In this document: one piece after another, positions 13,301 to 25,288 of the stretch
How positions within the stretch are numbered: the first letter of the stretch is position 1
How the letters are laid out: every line of letters starts with the position of its first letter
NCBI GenBank assembly: GCA_029817715.1
Contig: JARUPY010000539.1
Span: 4,377,501-4,441,500, forward strand
From: Melastoma dodecandrum
Lineage: Eukaryota > Streptophyta > Magnoliopsida > Myrtales > Melastomataceae
Direction of reading: 5' to 3'
DNA length: 64,000 nt
The notes under the pieces: model-generated
Databases searched by the model: none
What the model was told of the DNA's origin: nothing
The model's input: the letters and a program-made list of their open reading frames with translations, nothing else
Program-made: the position numbers and the translations under genes

Positions 13301-13557
13301 CCATTGGAGCGACCACTCTCCTTCCAGCATCTTCAGGAGCGAGATCCAAATATCGACGCACCTTGAAGTTTCCTTCCTCCGGTCAAGTAGCTACAGGGTT
13401 TGCTATGACTTTTTACTACCGTCCAACTGCCCAATTGACACCAACGAGTAAAATCTCCTTGCCCCTCCGACAACATGGCAGTAACCGGCCGCCGCCCTCC
13501 TTCATCGCCATCCTCAGATCTGACCTTTCCCCGGCGCCCCAAGTCCAGCGCCTTCCA
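10400..13557. other. Anonymous C-rich sequence interrupted by the copia insertion
   Basis: This stretch has many overlapping open frames on both strands because of its base composition, with Pro/Ser/Gln-rich translations, and a Lys/Pro-rich stretch near 11769-11990. No frame is convincingly a known protein. The compositional character resumes at 18653 beyond the copia element, so the two sides were contiguous before that insertion. It may be a retroelement spacer or a degraded gene; I cannot tell which. Confidence 0.4.
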
Positions 13558-13562
13558 CAATG

Positions 13563-13839
13563 TCTCAAATCCAGTCACCGGAGCTCGTCATCGGAGGAGG
13601 CTGAAGGATGAAGAAACTAAGAACAGGAAACAGAGAAGTAAAGGGATGTAACTGCTGTAACTGAATTTTTCATTATCCCAATCAATGATACATCAGACTA
13701 TTTATATGTAGCCTTTTCACTTGTACATCGAGAACACGCCCATATACAGAAAACAATCATTCTGTTTTACACAGTTTGCAGACTAACTTTCCTCAACTAG
13801 TAGTTTCTGTCCTCCTCCTGCTATACCTTCCTTTTCACA
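13563..13839 (-). repeat. copia 3' LTR
   Basis: Nearly identical to 18368-18647. The left flank is the target-site duplication CAATG. The RNase H reading frame runs into this LTR and ends at 13783, so the last 20 or so residues of the polyprotein are LTR-encoded. Confidence 0.9.
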
Positions 13840-13850
13840 CTCCCCCTCAA
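13840..13850 (-). other. copia polypurine tract
   Basis: On the minus strand TTGAGGGGGAG directly precedes the TGTG start of the 3' LTR, the position and composition expected for the plus-strand DNA primer. Confidence 0.8.
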
Positions 13851-16800
13851 GATGTGCATATATATTTTTTAAACACATCTTGTCCATTAACCAACTGAAA
13901 CGAGGACTAGCAAAGCTTTTAGTAAAGAAGTCTGCAACCTGTTGTCTGGAAGGGACAAATTCCAGCTTGATCACTTCCTCTTGCACCTTGTCTCTCACAA
14001 AGTGACAATTAATTTCCAAATGCTTCGTTCTTTCGTGAAAAACCGGGTTCTTCGAAAGATGGATAGTTGATTGATTATCGCAAAAGATTGTAACTGGTTT
14101 CTGCACTATAATTCTGCAGTCTTTCAGCAAGGCGATTATCCACACAACCTCACAAGTAGTTACCCCCAAGGCTCTATACTCAGCCTCTGCAGAACTTCGT
14201 GCTACCGTGGGCTGTTTTTTAGTTTTCCAAGAAACCAAAGAATTTCCCAAGAAGATACAAAATCCAGTTAAAGACTTCCTTGAATCTGGGCAACTTCCCC
14301 AATCGCTATCACTATAAGCAATAAGCTGATTTGAAATTTTAGCAGTAAAAAATAAGCCTTGACCTGGAGCTTTTTTCACATATCTCAATACATGCAATGC
14401 AGCTTCAAAATGTGTTAAAGTAGGCTTTTCCATGAACTGTGACAGCATTTGCACTGAATACACCAAATCTGGCCTGGTTAAAGTTAAGTATATCAACTTA
14501 CCAACCAGCCTCCTATAAACAGTTGGATCTCTTATGACTTCACCATTTTCTTTAGACAACTTGCAGCCAGGAACCATAGGAACAACAGCTGGCTTAGCTC
14601 CTAGTAGCTTATGTTCCTCCAATAACTCAAGTGCATATTTTCTTTGATTCATGACAATCCCTTCAGCCGATCTTGCAATCTCCAAGCCCAGAAAAAACTT
14701 AAGCTCACCCAGATTTTTAATCTTAAAACAAGATCCTAAGTATGTCTTGAGTTGTTGAATCTCTGACTGATCTGTGCTCCCAATGGCTATGTCATCAACA
14801 TAGACTAGTAAGGCAATGAAATTTTGTCCCGATCCTTTGACAAAGAGTGAATAATCAGATTTGGATTGCTCAAATCCATTTGTCAACAGTGCACTCACAA
14901 ACGCAGAATTCCATTGCCGCGAGGCTTGTTTAAGACCATATAAGGATTTTTGCAGTTTACAAACTAATCGAGTCTCCCCCTTAAACTGCACAGAATCAAC
15001 CTTCAGCCCCAAAGGAAGCTCTATATAGACTTCCTCAGTCAAATCTCCATTCAAAAAGGCATTATTAACATCCATTTGACAGAGAAACCATCCATGCATA
15101 GCGGCTAAGGCCAGAAATATCCGCACAGTAGCATGCTTGGCCACTGGACTAAAAGTCTCAGTGTAATCTATCCCTTCTTTTTGTGTAAACCCCTTAGCAA
15201 CCAACCTGGCTTTGTGTTAATCAATTGCACCATCTGCCTTGAATTTTGTTTTAAAAAGCCACTTGCAGCCAATCAGAACTTTTCCAGAAGGCAACTCAGA
15301 GATGACCCAGGTTTTGTTCTCAGCTAGGGCTGCGAGCTCAGCTTCAATGGCATCTCTCCAATGTGCATCAAGAACAGCCTCTTCATAGCATGTAGGATCA
15401 GAAGTAGACATGATATTAACAGCAAAAGATTTATATGATGGGGAAAGGGCAGAATAAGAAACAAAATTTTGAATAGGATGGGCTGTAGAAAACACATCAC
15501 GAGGAGTAGTACTTGCATCAGAGAGAGCTAATGAAACATGATAATCTTTTAAGTAGTTAGGTATATGCCTAACTCTGTTACTCTTTCTCAACAACATTTT
15601 TCCAGCTTCGTCATTATCACTGTCATTCTTAGACCTAGAATGATGCCCAGCAGAATGCACAAGACTCGGCAATTGTCCAGAAAAATCTGATTTATCCAAT
15701 GATTGATCAACAACAGCAGTATCAAAATTGAGCAAAGACACATCTGATTCATGAGGCATGACTGATGATTCATTTTTATATGGAAAAACATGTTCATATA
15801 ACACAACATCTCTAGAAATAAACACTTTATGTTTCTGCAAGTCATATACTCTATATCCTTTGATGCCTTGTTGATAGCCCAGAAAAATGCATCTCACAGC
15901 TCTAGCATCAAATTTTGTTCTCCCTTGTGACAATGTAGAAGCATAACAAAGGCAACCAAAAACCTTTAAATGCAAGTAATCTGGTGGTTTGCGAAACAAC
16001 AATTCATAAGGAGTTTTGTTATGTAACAAAGAAGAAGGTGTCCTGTTGATAAGGTGAACTGCTGTCATCACAGCCTGTCCCCAGAATATCAGAGGCAAAT
16101 GAGAATGAAACATCAATGCTCGAGCTATATTTAAGATGTGCTGATGTTTCCTTTCAACCACCCCATTTTGCTGCGGGGTTGCAGCACATGTTCTATGATG
16201 AATTATTCCTTTTTCTTTAAAGAATGCATCTAACATGAATTCACCACCATTATCTGATCTAAGACATTTGATTCGTGCATCAAACTGATTTTCAACAAGG
16301 GAGCAGAACTGAGGTAATATGACAGCAACTTCAGACTTTGTTTTTAAAAGAAACAACCAAGTAAGCCTACTATGATCATCCACTATCGTAAGAAAATACC
16401 TATATCCTTCCATGGTTTCAACAGAAAATGGTCCCCATATATCACAATGAATAAGATCAAAACAAGCACTTGAATCTTTTATATGTGATGGAAAAGATGC
16501 TCTTTTCTGCTTTGCATAATGACAAGATGTGCAAACTCCTTTATTAAATCTGGGAAACAAATCATTACATTTCTGGACAAGCTGTAGCTTTTCAAATGAA
16601 AGATGCCCTAATCTATGATGCCATATATCATAGGTATTGTCGTAGAATTGACATAAGCAGTTGATTTAAAACTACTGTCTAAGACTTCTCTGTCAGTTTT
16701 GCTTTTGCCTTCCATGATGTATAGTCCAGCTCTCTCTTTAGCAAGACCAATCATCCTCCATGATGATACGGCCTGAATGAAACACAGATTTTTAAGAAAG

Positions 16801-18356
16801 ATAACACAATACAAACGAGAAGACATGATTTGGCTGACGGATATCAGGTTCATATGGAAAGAAGGAATAAACAGAACATTTTCAAGTAAGAAATTATCCA
16901 GAATTTTCATTGTTCCTTTATGAGTAACTCCTACCTTTTCTCCATTTGGAAGAAGTACTGACACATGATGAAGAGGTTTGGGATTAACAAGTAACTCAAA
17001 ACTGCCTGTTATGTGATTAGTGGCACCAGTATCCACAATCCAAGCAGATTCAAGTTCAGAAGCAAATTTACTATGTGAAGAACTTGAATACATACCTGCA
17101 GTTTTAGAAAAACAATTGGTTTTTGTTTCAGGAACTGAAGTAGAAGGGTTGACTGAAGGATTTTCAATTTTCACAAAAGGAATTGCTGCAGATATGGTTT
17201 GAGACTGTCCTTTTTGAACATTGAGGATAGCCATCAATTTCTGAACATACTCCTTTGCTTCATTGACATCCAAGTCATCTAAGTCGCCTCCTGTATTTGT
17301 CCCAAAACTGGATTCAGTGACTGCCGCTGCCCTCGACGGACCAGCTCCAGAAGTGAATTTTCCTCTTCTCATTCCAGTAGAACTTGGAAACCCAATTAGG
17401 TGAAAACACCTATCTTTTGTATGTCCTTTCTTCCCACAATGTGCGCATACAAAATCCATCCTTCTGCCTCTTCTCTTAGGATCATAAGATGTATTTGATC
17501 CTGTTGTTGCAGGAACCAATAATGCCATTGACTCCATGTTCACTCCCATTTTATCTTCAACCCCATCTCTATTCTTCTTGTACGATTCCTCTTGTATCAC
17601 CAAATTATACACTTCATCTATCGAGGGAAATGGCTTCATCCCTATGATTCTGCTTTTAATAGCATCAAAACTGCTATTCAGGCCAAAGAGGAACCTATGT
17701 ACATAATCCTGCATTTGTATCTCTGCATACATTTTAAAACAATCTGAACTGCATCTACCACATTTGCAGTATGGCAATGGCCTAAAATTCTTTAGTTCCT
17801 CCCAAATGGCATTAAGATCAGTATAGTAGACATCAACTGATCTATTACCCTGCATGATAGTCATTAACGCTTGCTGAAGCCTATAGATCTTGGTCACATC
17901 AGGCTGAGCATACCTCTTTTTCAACGTTTCCCAGATTTCAGCCGCAGAGGACATATAGAAAACATTACTTGCAATGGACTCATTAACAGATCTCAAGATC
18001 CAAGCAGTTACCAAGGTATTGCATCTCTTCCAAGCCAAAAACAAATCATCTCCTTCCTCAGGCGCACGAATAGATCCATCAACGAAAATGAGTTTGTTTC
18101 GAAAAACCAGCGCCATCTCAAATGACTTACTCCAAGTGAAATAATTTGCTCCATTCAGTGGAGGAGTGATGATGACAGAATTTAGTGTATCCGTTTGACT
18201 TAGGAAAAACGGAGAGGCATGATCTTCAGTACCTCCAATTCGCAGTTGATTCATTACTGTGGATGCAAGGGAACTCACTTCCTGCTGCGCTTGCACTCCA
18301 GCCTGATGACGATTTGCTTGCCCTACTACAACAGCCGCATAAGATCTGTGTTGGTA

Positions 18357-18367
18357 CTCTGATACCA
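18357..18367 (-). other. copia primer-binding site
   Basis: On the minus strand TGGTATCAGAG follows the 5' LTR immediately. This is the standard complement of the 3' end of initiator methionine tRNA used by plant copia elements. Confidence 0.9.
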
Positions 18368-18647
18368 TCTCAAATCCAGTCACCGGAGCTCGTCATCGGA
18401 GGAGGCTGAAGGATGAAGAAACTAAGAACAGGAGACAGAGAAGTAAAAGGGATGTAACTGCTGTAACTGAATTTTTTCATATCCCAATCAATGATACATC
18501 AGACTATTTATATGTAGCCTTTTTACTTGTACATCGAGAACACACGCCCATATACAGAAAACAATCATTCTGTTTTACACAGTTTGCAGACTAACTTTCC
18601 TCAACTAGTAGTTTCTGTCCTCCTCCTGCTATACCTTCCTTTTCACA
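18368..18647 (-). repeat. copia 5' LTR
   Basis: Partner of the LTR at 13563-13839, differing by two substitutions and a few one- or two-base indels. It is followed on its outer side by the target-site duplication CAATG. Confidence 0.9.
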
Positions 18648-18652
18648 CAATG

Positions 18653-19660
18653 GCCATCGTCTTCCCAGCGCTCCTTCTCCACAACGACGGCGAGCCCACC
18701 TCCGGCGCCTCAAGTCCCATCGACGGTAACCCACCTTACCCCCGGCGCCCCGAGACCCACCGCAAGCCCAGCGACATCCATCCCTCCTTCCCCGGCGTCC
18801 TGCACGAAACCCCGCCCTCCGAAACTCCCAGATCCGGTTGCCCGACCTCAACAGCCTTCCTCCGGCACCATGAAGCCCCGGCGGCTTCAGACTCCCGAGC
18901 TCCTGCGCCGTCGCTGCTCACTTCATCCTTCAAGGAGTTGACCTCGACAACAAAACCCCGAAGCTCCCTCCCCTCTTTTGAATTCTGATTTCTTCAAAAC
19001 AGGGGCCTCCACCAGACGCAGTAATGGCTTGGGAAATTTCAAGGTTTCTTCTCGGGCCAAGTCCTGCTCGGACGTCACAAAGAGGGAGATGGGCTTTAAC
19101 AAGTGGGCTTCAGACGTTGGGCTGCAAAACGTCCCATTTTTACGGGTAATAAGTCCACAACTTTTAAATAACTCCGATTTCATTTCAATAGCTATGAGTT
19201 TTAATTTTATAATTGTTAAGATGTTTAGTTCGTTCAGAAAATTTTATCATCCTTTTTTTATCTTTGAAGATTATAACTTTGTTAGAATTTTAATCTTTAC
19301 GTTTTCTTGCTTGGATTTATTATGCTTTCATGGATGAATACTCAATTTTAACGAACATTGCTAACATTCACCTTCTATTTGTTTTGCATGTGAAACACGG
19401 GAACTTCTCGGATATTTTCGACGATTCTAAATCGAGTAAACATCTCTGATCAAAACGGTAAGACAGGCCTTACCTTTTCTCAATATCGAATTTCATTTGA
19501 ATTTGAAGATACTAAGCACACTTATATTTTTTTTTTACATGTACATCGAGTATTTAATCTCGGAAGATCAATTCCAACATTTCGAAGATTAACTCGAACG
19601 CGTGTGTATCAAACCGCGTGGATCTACCACGGCCTAAAAACCGTAGGTTCGAAGATTTAG
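18653..19660. other. Continuation of the anonymous C-rich sequence, then AT-rich spacer
   Basis: The first 350 bases resume the C-rich, Pro/Ser-coding composition seen before the copia insertion and include one open frame of 153 codons with no recognised domain. From about 19150 the sequence turns AT-rich and stop-filled. No gene is supported. Confidence 0.4.
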
Positions 19661-20420
19661 GGCGGCCCCAACCTCAATCAAAGGTACAAATGGGAGGTGC
19701 GGGCCTCCCCAAATTTTCTTTAAAGCCCACTTGTAACGGATTGCGGGCCTAAGTGTATAGACCCGCAATCACCGCCCTTCCCCGCCTCTTTTGATCTAAA
19801 TACTTATTTGAGATTGCGCGTATGTTTAGGCTTTAGGATTACGTCGCATGATTAGTTTTTAATCAAACAAACCTAAATTCGGGTCCAACGCCCGTTAAAA
19901 CGTCAATAAGAGTTCGGCCTACTTCTGGATCGGGCCCAACACCCGTCAATCAAAAGTCAAATTTTTTGGACAAATCGCCACACTTTTCACATGTTTAGAA
20001 TGTAAAAGTTAGTAAATATGAATCCCCGAACCCAACTCTGATTTTTCCGACTTGAAATCATACTTTTAAAATTAAGTCGGTGGCGACTCCGAACAATTTA
20101 CCAAAGTTAAACTACATCCTTTTTCGGAGCCATTTAGGATAAGGTGACGGCAATACGAGTCGCTCCTTGAGCCTTCCCCAAAATTCACGAGCAAAGTCTT
20201 ATGCAGCTTTTCGCACGAAACTGAAGATGTCGCAGATCCGTTCACGAATCAAGAGAAAGCCCAACCCGATTCCCTTTCGCAGCGTCCGACACTTAAGCCG
20301 TGACGCCAACCGAATTGAGTCTAGGGGGAGCGGGCCCGGATCCTCGAATTGCCCGAACTGCCGCGCCCGTACTAGGCTGGAAGGAGCCTTCACCAACTCG
20401 AATTTGAAACGACAGGCATA
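19661..20420 (+). repeat. Gypsy-like dispersed repeat, copy 1
   Basis: A second copy lies in the same orientation at 51788-52545. Shared landmarks in order: gggaggtgcgggcctccc, an AATGT/ACTTGTAACGG phrase, taggcccgc(a/g)(a/g)tcacc, gttagaatgtaa(a/g)agtt, the gcgactccg/gcgattccg region, acgagtcgctcc, an AAAATTCACGA phrase and CAGCGTCCGAC. The copies are clearly homologous but diverged, more so than the copia LTRs. Such wording is typical of Ty3/gypsy LTR or untranslated sequence in plants, but no gag-pol domains are present. Confidence 0.65.
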
Positions 20421-20575
20421 AAAAATTTTCTTTTCTATTTCATTCTCATCTTTCCATGTCATTTCTCTGTTTGCTTATTTCATGTTTTTAACTACCAAAA
20501 TTCAATGCAAAACACGGCTTAACGAACACGTTGATTTATTCACACCACACCGTCCTCTTTCCTTGTCCCTTCTTC

Positions 20576-21698
20576 TCAAACAGGGGACGACAGCAAATGC
20601 CTAGCCTTCATCTTATGGATAGCGCCAGAAGGGTCCAGGCCCTTCGGGCACGTCCTCGTGCAGTTCTTTATCGTCCTGCACCTGTACAACTTCCTCATGT
20701 CGTCCGTCATCGCCCTCAGCCTCTCGTCCGCATACTCGTCTCGACTGTACCTCAGTTCCAGTTACGATCAATGGATTGGAATTATGTTCTAATCTTTCTT
20801 TTTATGGGATGCCGAATGATTCACACCTGTCGGAGATCCATCTGTAGGCGTGGATCAGTGTAGCCGGCCCCAGGAACTCCTCAGGGTTCCACCAGTAGGA
20901 AGGGCATGCCCCGTTACAACACGCGCAGAGTATGCACTCATACAGCCCGTCCAGCTTCTTCCTATCCTCGGGGCTCTGCCTATATTCCCGTCCATCCTTG
21001 GGTGGTTGTCGCGTCTTAAGCCATGGCTCGATGGACCTGATCCACAAAAATAACATTGACCTCTCTTTCCGCACAAATAAAAGAAACAAGTCTAGGCTAA
21101 AAACCTGTATTGGTTGTAGAAGTTGGTGAGGTCGACCACGAGGTCCTTGATAACAAACATGTGCGGCAGCGGGGTGATCATTGTCGCCCTCCTCGTGTCG
21201 GGGTCAATCGGCTTGAGGCATGCGACGGTGTTGGTCCCATCAATGTTCATGGAACACGAACCGCATATCCCCTCCCTGCACGATCTCCTGTAGCTCAAGG
21301 TCGAGTCATCCTCGGCTTTTATCTTCTGAAGTGCATCCAGTACCTGGAAACAGAATCCCACCAGGTCAATAATCTCAAACCCATATCCTGAAAGCCCTCC
21401 CGCCGTCTGCACAAACCATGGGACCACAGCTGGCGAGGTCGACGAAGTATGACTGAAGATACGGCTTCCTGTTGGGTTCATCGGGGCTCCACCGGTAAAT
21501 CAGGAACTCCTTGAGCAACTTCCCCTTGTCCCTGACGGCCCGAAACTCCTCCTGCACTTCCTCTGCATGTTTAATCCCCTTCGGATGCCCTTCCAAGACG
21601 GGGAACTTCCCGCCACTACCGTCGCTCACATCCCGGCCTTTGGACAACGCACCGACAACCTTGTCGACCCCTCTCCTGAACAGGCCAGCCCTGGACAT
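20576..21698 (-). CDS. SDH2-3: Succinate dehydrogenase iron-sulfur subunit, SDH2-3-like
   Basis: Mitochondrial complex II subunit that passes electrons from the FAD of SDH1 to ubiquinone through three iron-sulfur clusters. Exons by eye are 21698-21417, 21343-21105, 21036-20827 and 20744-20576, giving 299 residues with matching phases. The [2Fe-2S] ligands sit in [16 protein letters not shown] and a downstream NTVAC. The ferredoxin-like domain has [16 protein letters not shown] and [12 protein letters not shown], which ligate the other two clusters. The N-terminus ([19 protein letters not shown]) is basic and could be a mitochondrial presequence. The [12 protein letters not shown] stretch and four-exon structure resemble SDH2-3, known in Arabidopsis as the seed-maturation isoform, rather than SDH2-1/2. 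That assignment is inference. No lesion is seen. Confidence 0.9.
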
Positions 21699-21859
21699 CG
21701 TCTTGTCTCTGCTGCATGCCTCCTTTCGGCCGCGACCTTTAATTAAACCCGAGCAAGTGCAGGTCCATTCGGTTAACCAAGTGATTGATTTGTGTGCATG
21801 AAAGAAACGTGTCCGGGGTCGTTCCACGACAACTGGATTGAAATATTTTGGGCCCACCG

Positions 21860-24310
21860 AGGATTTTTATCTGGGCTTTTCAAACGAAAGGCCCAAAATC
21901 CAGCCCAAATGTATATAACGTGATTGTAAAGTTAGGGACGGGGGAACGTCAAAAAAACGTGGTTCAAAACTCGGAAAGATGTGTGGATTTCATTGATCAT
22001 CGAATCTAATCGTGTTAAGGTTTAATTGTGCTAATTTAAACTTGTTTATTACTAGGCATGTTCCAAGCTGACAGCAGTGAAATGGAATAAAGTATGGGAA
22101 ATGTACGAAAGGAAAAATGGATGGGAATGGGAATGGTATTCTCACGGGTGGATCCCCCAACTTATTTGCCAAACCAAAAAAAAGAAGTGTATAACTTGCA
22201 CGAAGCCAACACATCCTTCAAAAGAGGAATATATATATATGTAGATATGGATGGAGATACGAAATTAAAAGCGAATCTAGAAGTCGCCCATCAATTCAGA
22301 TTGCTGTCTAATGAAAAGAAATGATTAGGTAACTTGAGGTAACATTAACCAATCCAACGAAAGATTGAATTATATATGGCGTGGGGGATTCAAAATCTAA
22401 AAAATGAGTTATTGATTTTTTTTTTATCGGCTAATGTTGACCGACTTATATTATTAGTAAACACTTTTTGGTAAATCAAAATAGGAAATTTTATTATCTT
22501 ACTACGATATACTTATTTTAGAATAATAACAATGTATGAAATTATTTTTAAAACTTCAATGGAAAAATATCGATACGACCGAGTCAATTTTATGTTTTGT
22601 CGTTATTTAGTTTGTTGTATAATTTTATCACCAAGTTTTGTTTTTATATTGGTTTTGGCCAATCTTGAATTTCTTTTAGCGAAAGTTAAACAAGTCCTTA
22701 ATATAGTCCGATCCGTGTCCGGAGTTTCAACCTTTCATTCATTCACCTCACAATCAACTTTATCCATAGCAGCAGCCCCCAATAAAGTTATCATCCGTAT
22801 TCATCGATTTTACGTTGTCGTCCAACTTTGACTTACAACTCACTTTATCTAACCATCAAAATTTTAAAATAAAATAACATAGATTTCGATATTATTTTTA
22901 TTTTTTAATTTCTTTCTCTTTTTTTTAGATTATTTTTTTTGCTTTCGCGTCATAAAATTCAAAATTAATCAAAATCAATATAAAACAAAACTTCATGACA
23001 AAATTATATAAAAAAGTAAATTAATAACAAAACATAAAGTTTGGTCAAAGTTGAAATCGATATATTTTTTTATCTCCTTTCATGAAATTTATACTCATAA
23101 AAAATTCGCATCAAAATTCATCCATTTGCTTCTAGTTGTTAGATTCGCGTGTCGCCAAGACAGGAGTGTAAAAAGTTCACGTGATCCCATAAAAATGGGG
23201 AGGACAAATCACACCTACTAAAAGCATTCAAGGGAATAATGACGATGATAAAACAGTTAACTACATGTTTAGTTGTTGTGCGTTATCTAAAATATATTAT
23301 ATAAAAAAAAAATATACCAAGTATTGTTTTATGAATTGAATTAGCGAGGCGAAGATGTTGGAGAGAGTCGTGGATTTGGGCAGGGGACGACAACACTCGA
23401 ACAGATATTAAGTGCTTCTCTCTCTCTCTCTCTCTCGCACGCACTAACTAAGGCGGTGCAGTCAATTTGCATATATTCAGGCTCTTCTCCTTCTTCTATT
23501 TCAACATTTTTTATTTGGCAAATTTCTTTTTTTTTTTTTTTACATGCTGTGACTATGTTAGGTGGATTATCCACATTGGAGCATTTCGTATGATTGACTG
23601 GGTCAATCCAACACCAATCCAAGACCCGAAGACTCTCCCAAAAGAGAAATAAAAAAGAAAACCTGGATGGACCAAAAAAATACTCAAACGCTGATCTAAT
23701 CAAAGTTTCATTCAATCATATTTAATCTAATTATTCAAGTTTATTACGAAATTACGTGATGCACCCAACTTCATATTAATCAACAAAAAGAAAGAGGAGG
23801 GTGGTTGTTGTCATTATCTAGTGAAGTTACCATTTCAACAAATCCCATCCCATCTCATTCTCAGCCATCGGTCCCATCCCTAACACCCCCCCCCCCCCCC
23901 CCTCTCCTTATTCCTTAATTTGAATCAATCATATTATTATTATTATTAGTGTTTTGGAAAAGAAGATCAGTCGGAATTGCAATTCCAAGACAAAGCCCCG
24001 GAGAGCAGAAAGGAAAAAGGGAAACAAGTTCAATCGTTTATTCATTTCCACACTGAAACCCAATTCCTAAAGAAAGACTCTCCCTCTCTCGACCTCTTTT
24101 CTCTATCCAATCCCTGAATCCCACAATACCAAAAACAAGACGATAAAGAAGAACCCAAAGGTGAATAAAAATCCCCCCCTTTTGTGATGGTGTTCTTTCT
24201 TAGATCCCTGTGTTTTCCTTAAGACGTGAAGAAATTTTTAGTCGGAAAGTATCCTAATGATTATCCAGTTGCTCTCGCTATTCCTAATGAAGTTGTTGCA
24301 GGGGTGCTGA
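21860..24310. other. Intergenic region with simple repeats and VQ-gene promoter
   Basis: No gene is supported. The region includes a (TC)n run at about 23417-23436 and a 17-base poly-C tract at 23886-23902. The AT-rich interval 22380-23340 has no coding signal. The last few hundred bases must hold the promoter and leader of the VQ-motif gene. Confidence 0.5.
23886..23902 (+). repeat. Poly-C homopolymer, 17 bases
   Basis: An uninterrupted run of 17 C about 400 bases upstream of the VQ gene start. Such runs are length-unstable and assembly-sensitive, so the exact count should not be trusted. Confidence 0.9.
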
Positions 24311-25288
24311 ATGGACTCCTGCAACAGCACCGCTAGCATGGAGTCCTCAAGCTGTGCTGACGAAGATGACTACACCGCCCATCCTTCCATTGTCCCCTCC
24401 GTCGCTCCCCCTTCCCCTGGTTTCTTTCCTTTCATTATGAGTGGCGGCAGCGGCGGAGGAAGTAGCCACCGGCTGTTTTTGCACGGCCATGATCATAACC
24501 CTCCGCTTCATCCATTTCCCATGTTCGAGCCACTCCCCAGCTCCTTTGACCAGGTGGTTCGGCCTGGGCCGACAGATCGCAACAACCACAACCACCTTCA
24601 CCAGAACCAGCTCTTTCAACTTGGTGTGGGTGGGGATGAGCTAAGCGCGATGTTGCCTCCCCCCGCACTTCATGTGCCCAGCAATCTTGGGAACTGCTCC
24701 GGCCAAAGCCAGGTGTCTAATGGGTTAATGGGTGGTGTCCCGAGTCTTGTCGCACCTCTAGTCTCTGACCCTCCCAAGCCGAAGGAGGAGCGCCCGGGAA
24801 GGGGCAATAGCAACGGCGTGATGCCGCCACGGCGGAAACCAAAGAAGAGGACGAGGGTCTCTCGTCGGGCCCCCACGACAGTTCTAACAACGGACACAAA
24901 CAATTTCCGGGCGATGGTCCAGGAGTTTACAGGGATCCCAGCTCCCCCCTTTGCGGCCGCATCATCCCCGTTCCAGCAGGCCCGGCTTGATCTTTTCGGC
25001 ACAAACTTCGCCAGCAGTGCCGCTCCCACGGGCACGTCGCTTCCCCGACCATCGTATCTCCTGCGGCCGTTCGTTCCTGTAAGTACGAGTGGTGTCAACA
25101 TGGGGATCGCAACGTCCACCGAGTTATTTTTCCCACTTCTAAGCGACAGCAACAACCACATCAGCGGCAACCCAAACGCGACGTCATCGTCGGCATCCAT
25201 TATTGATTTAGGACAAGTCCTTGCGAAGTATCATTCCGATCACGACCAGGAACCAGCAATGAAGAAACAGACAACAATCCTCAGGTAA
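24311..25288 (+). CDS. VQ-motif protein (VQ22/JAV1-like)
   Basis: Plant-specific nuclear regulator that binds WRKY transcription factors through the VQ motif. The motif FRAMVQEFTG (FxxxVQxxTG) lies at about residues 198-207, preceded by the basic stretch PRRKPKKRTRVSRRAPTTVL, a likely nuclear-localisation signal. The 325-residue frame has no intron, as is usual in the family, and the start at 24311 opens directly after stop-containing leader sequence. The protein is rich in Ser, Pro, His and Asn, with a conserved-looking tail. Members with this RRAPTTVLTTDT context are commonly annotated VQ22-like, a group acting as negative regulators of jasmonate defence in Arabidopsis; assigning that role here is inference. 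No lesion seen. Confidence 0.88.
   Translation: MDSCNSTASMESSSCADEDDYTAHPSIVPSVAPPSPGFFPFIMSGGSGGGSSHRLFLHGHDHNPPLHPFPMFEPLPSSFDQVVRPGPTDRNNHNHLHQNQLFQLGVGGDELSAMLPPPALHVPSNLGNCSGQSQVSNGLMGGVPSLVAPLVSDPPKPKEERPGRGNSNGVMPPRRKPKKRTRVSRRAPTTVLTTDTNNFRAMVQEFTGIPAPPFAAASSPFQQARLDLFGTNFASSAAPTGTSLPRPSYLLRPFVPVSTSGVNMGIATSTELFFPLLSDSNNHISGNPNATSSSASIIDLGQVLAKYHSDHDQEPAMKKQTTILR

Larger units (their letters stand above)
13783..18368 (-). pseudogene. copia gag-pol with two lesions
   Basis: The ATG candidate (18368-18366) begins on the last LTR base and overlaps the primer-binding site. Domains in order: a UBN2-type gag with a CCHC knuckle (CAHCGKKGHTKDRC); aspartic protease (WIVDTGATNHIT); the integrase zinc region (WHHRLGH and CTSCHYAKQ); the integrase core with Asp, Asp and Glu (CDIWGPF, RSDNGGEF, QQNGVVERKHQ); reverse transcriptase (QMDVNNAFLNG, LLVYVDDIAIG); and RNase H (YSDSDWGSC, SSAEAEYRAL). 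A one-base frameshift lies near 16640, between protease and integrase. A TAA stop lies near 15214, just before the RT motif HKARLVAKGF. Otherwise the frame is open, consistent with recent loss of function. Confidence 0.92.
13563..18647 (-). mobile_element. Near-complete Ty1/copia retrotransposon
   Basis: The element is bounded by two LTRs of about 277 and 280 bases that differ at only about half a dozen positions. It is flanked on both sides by the 5-bp duplication CAATG (13558-13562 and 18648-18652). Reading on the minus strand, the order is 5' LTR, primer-binding site TGGTATCAGAG, gag, protease, integrase, reverse transcriptase, RNase H, polypurine tract and 3' LTR, the copia order. LTR ends read TGTG...GAGA rather than the canonical TG...CA. 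The similarity of the LTRs implies a recent insertion. The coding region has one frameshift and one premature stop, so this copy should not be autonomous. Confidence 0.95.

Noticed and set aside
11219..13611. Series of overlapping Pro/Ser/Gln-rich open frames on both strands
   Set aside because: All frames are open together because of C-rich composition. None shows a start context, splice pattern or domain that would support a gene.
20850..21801. Plus-strand open frames of 60-96 codons across SDH2
   Set aside because: They mirror the GC-rich SDH2 exons on the opposite strand and show no recognisable protein.
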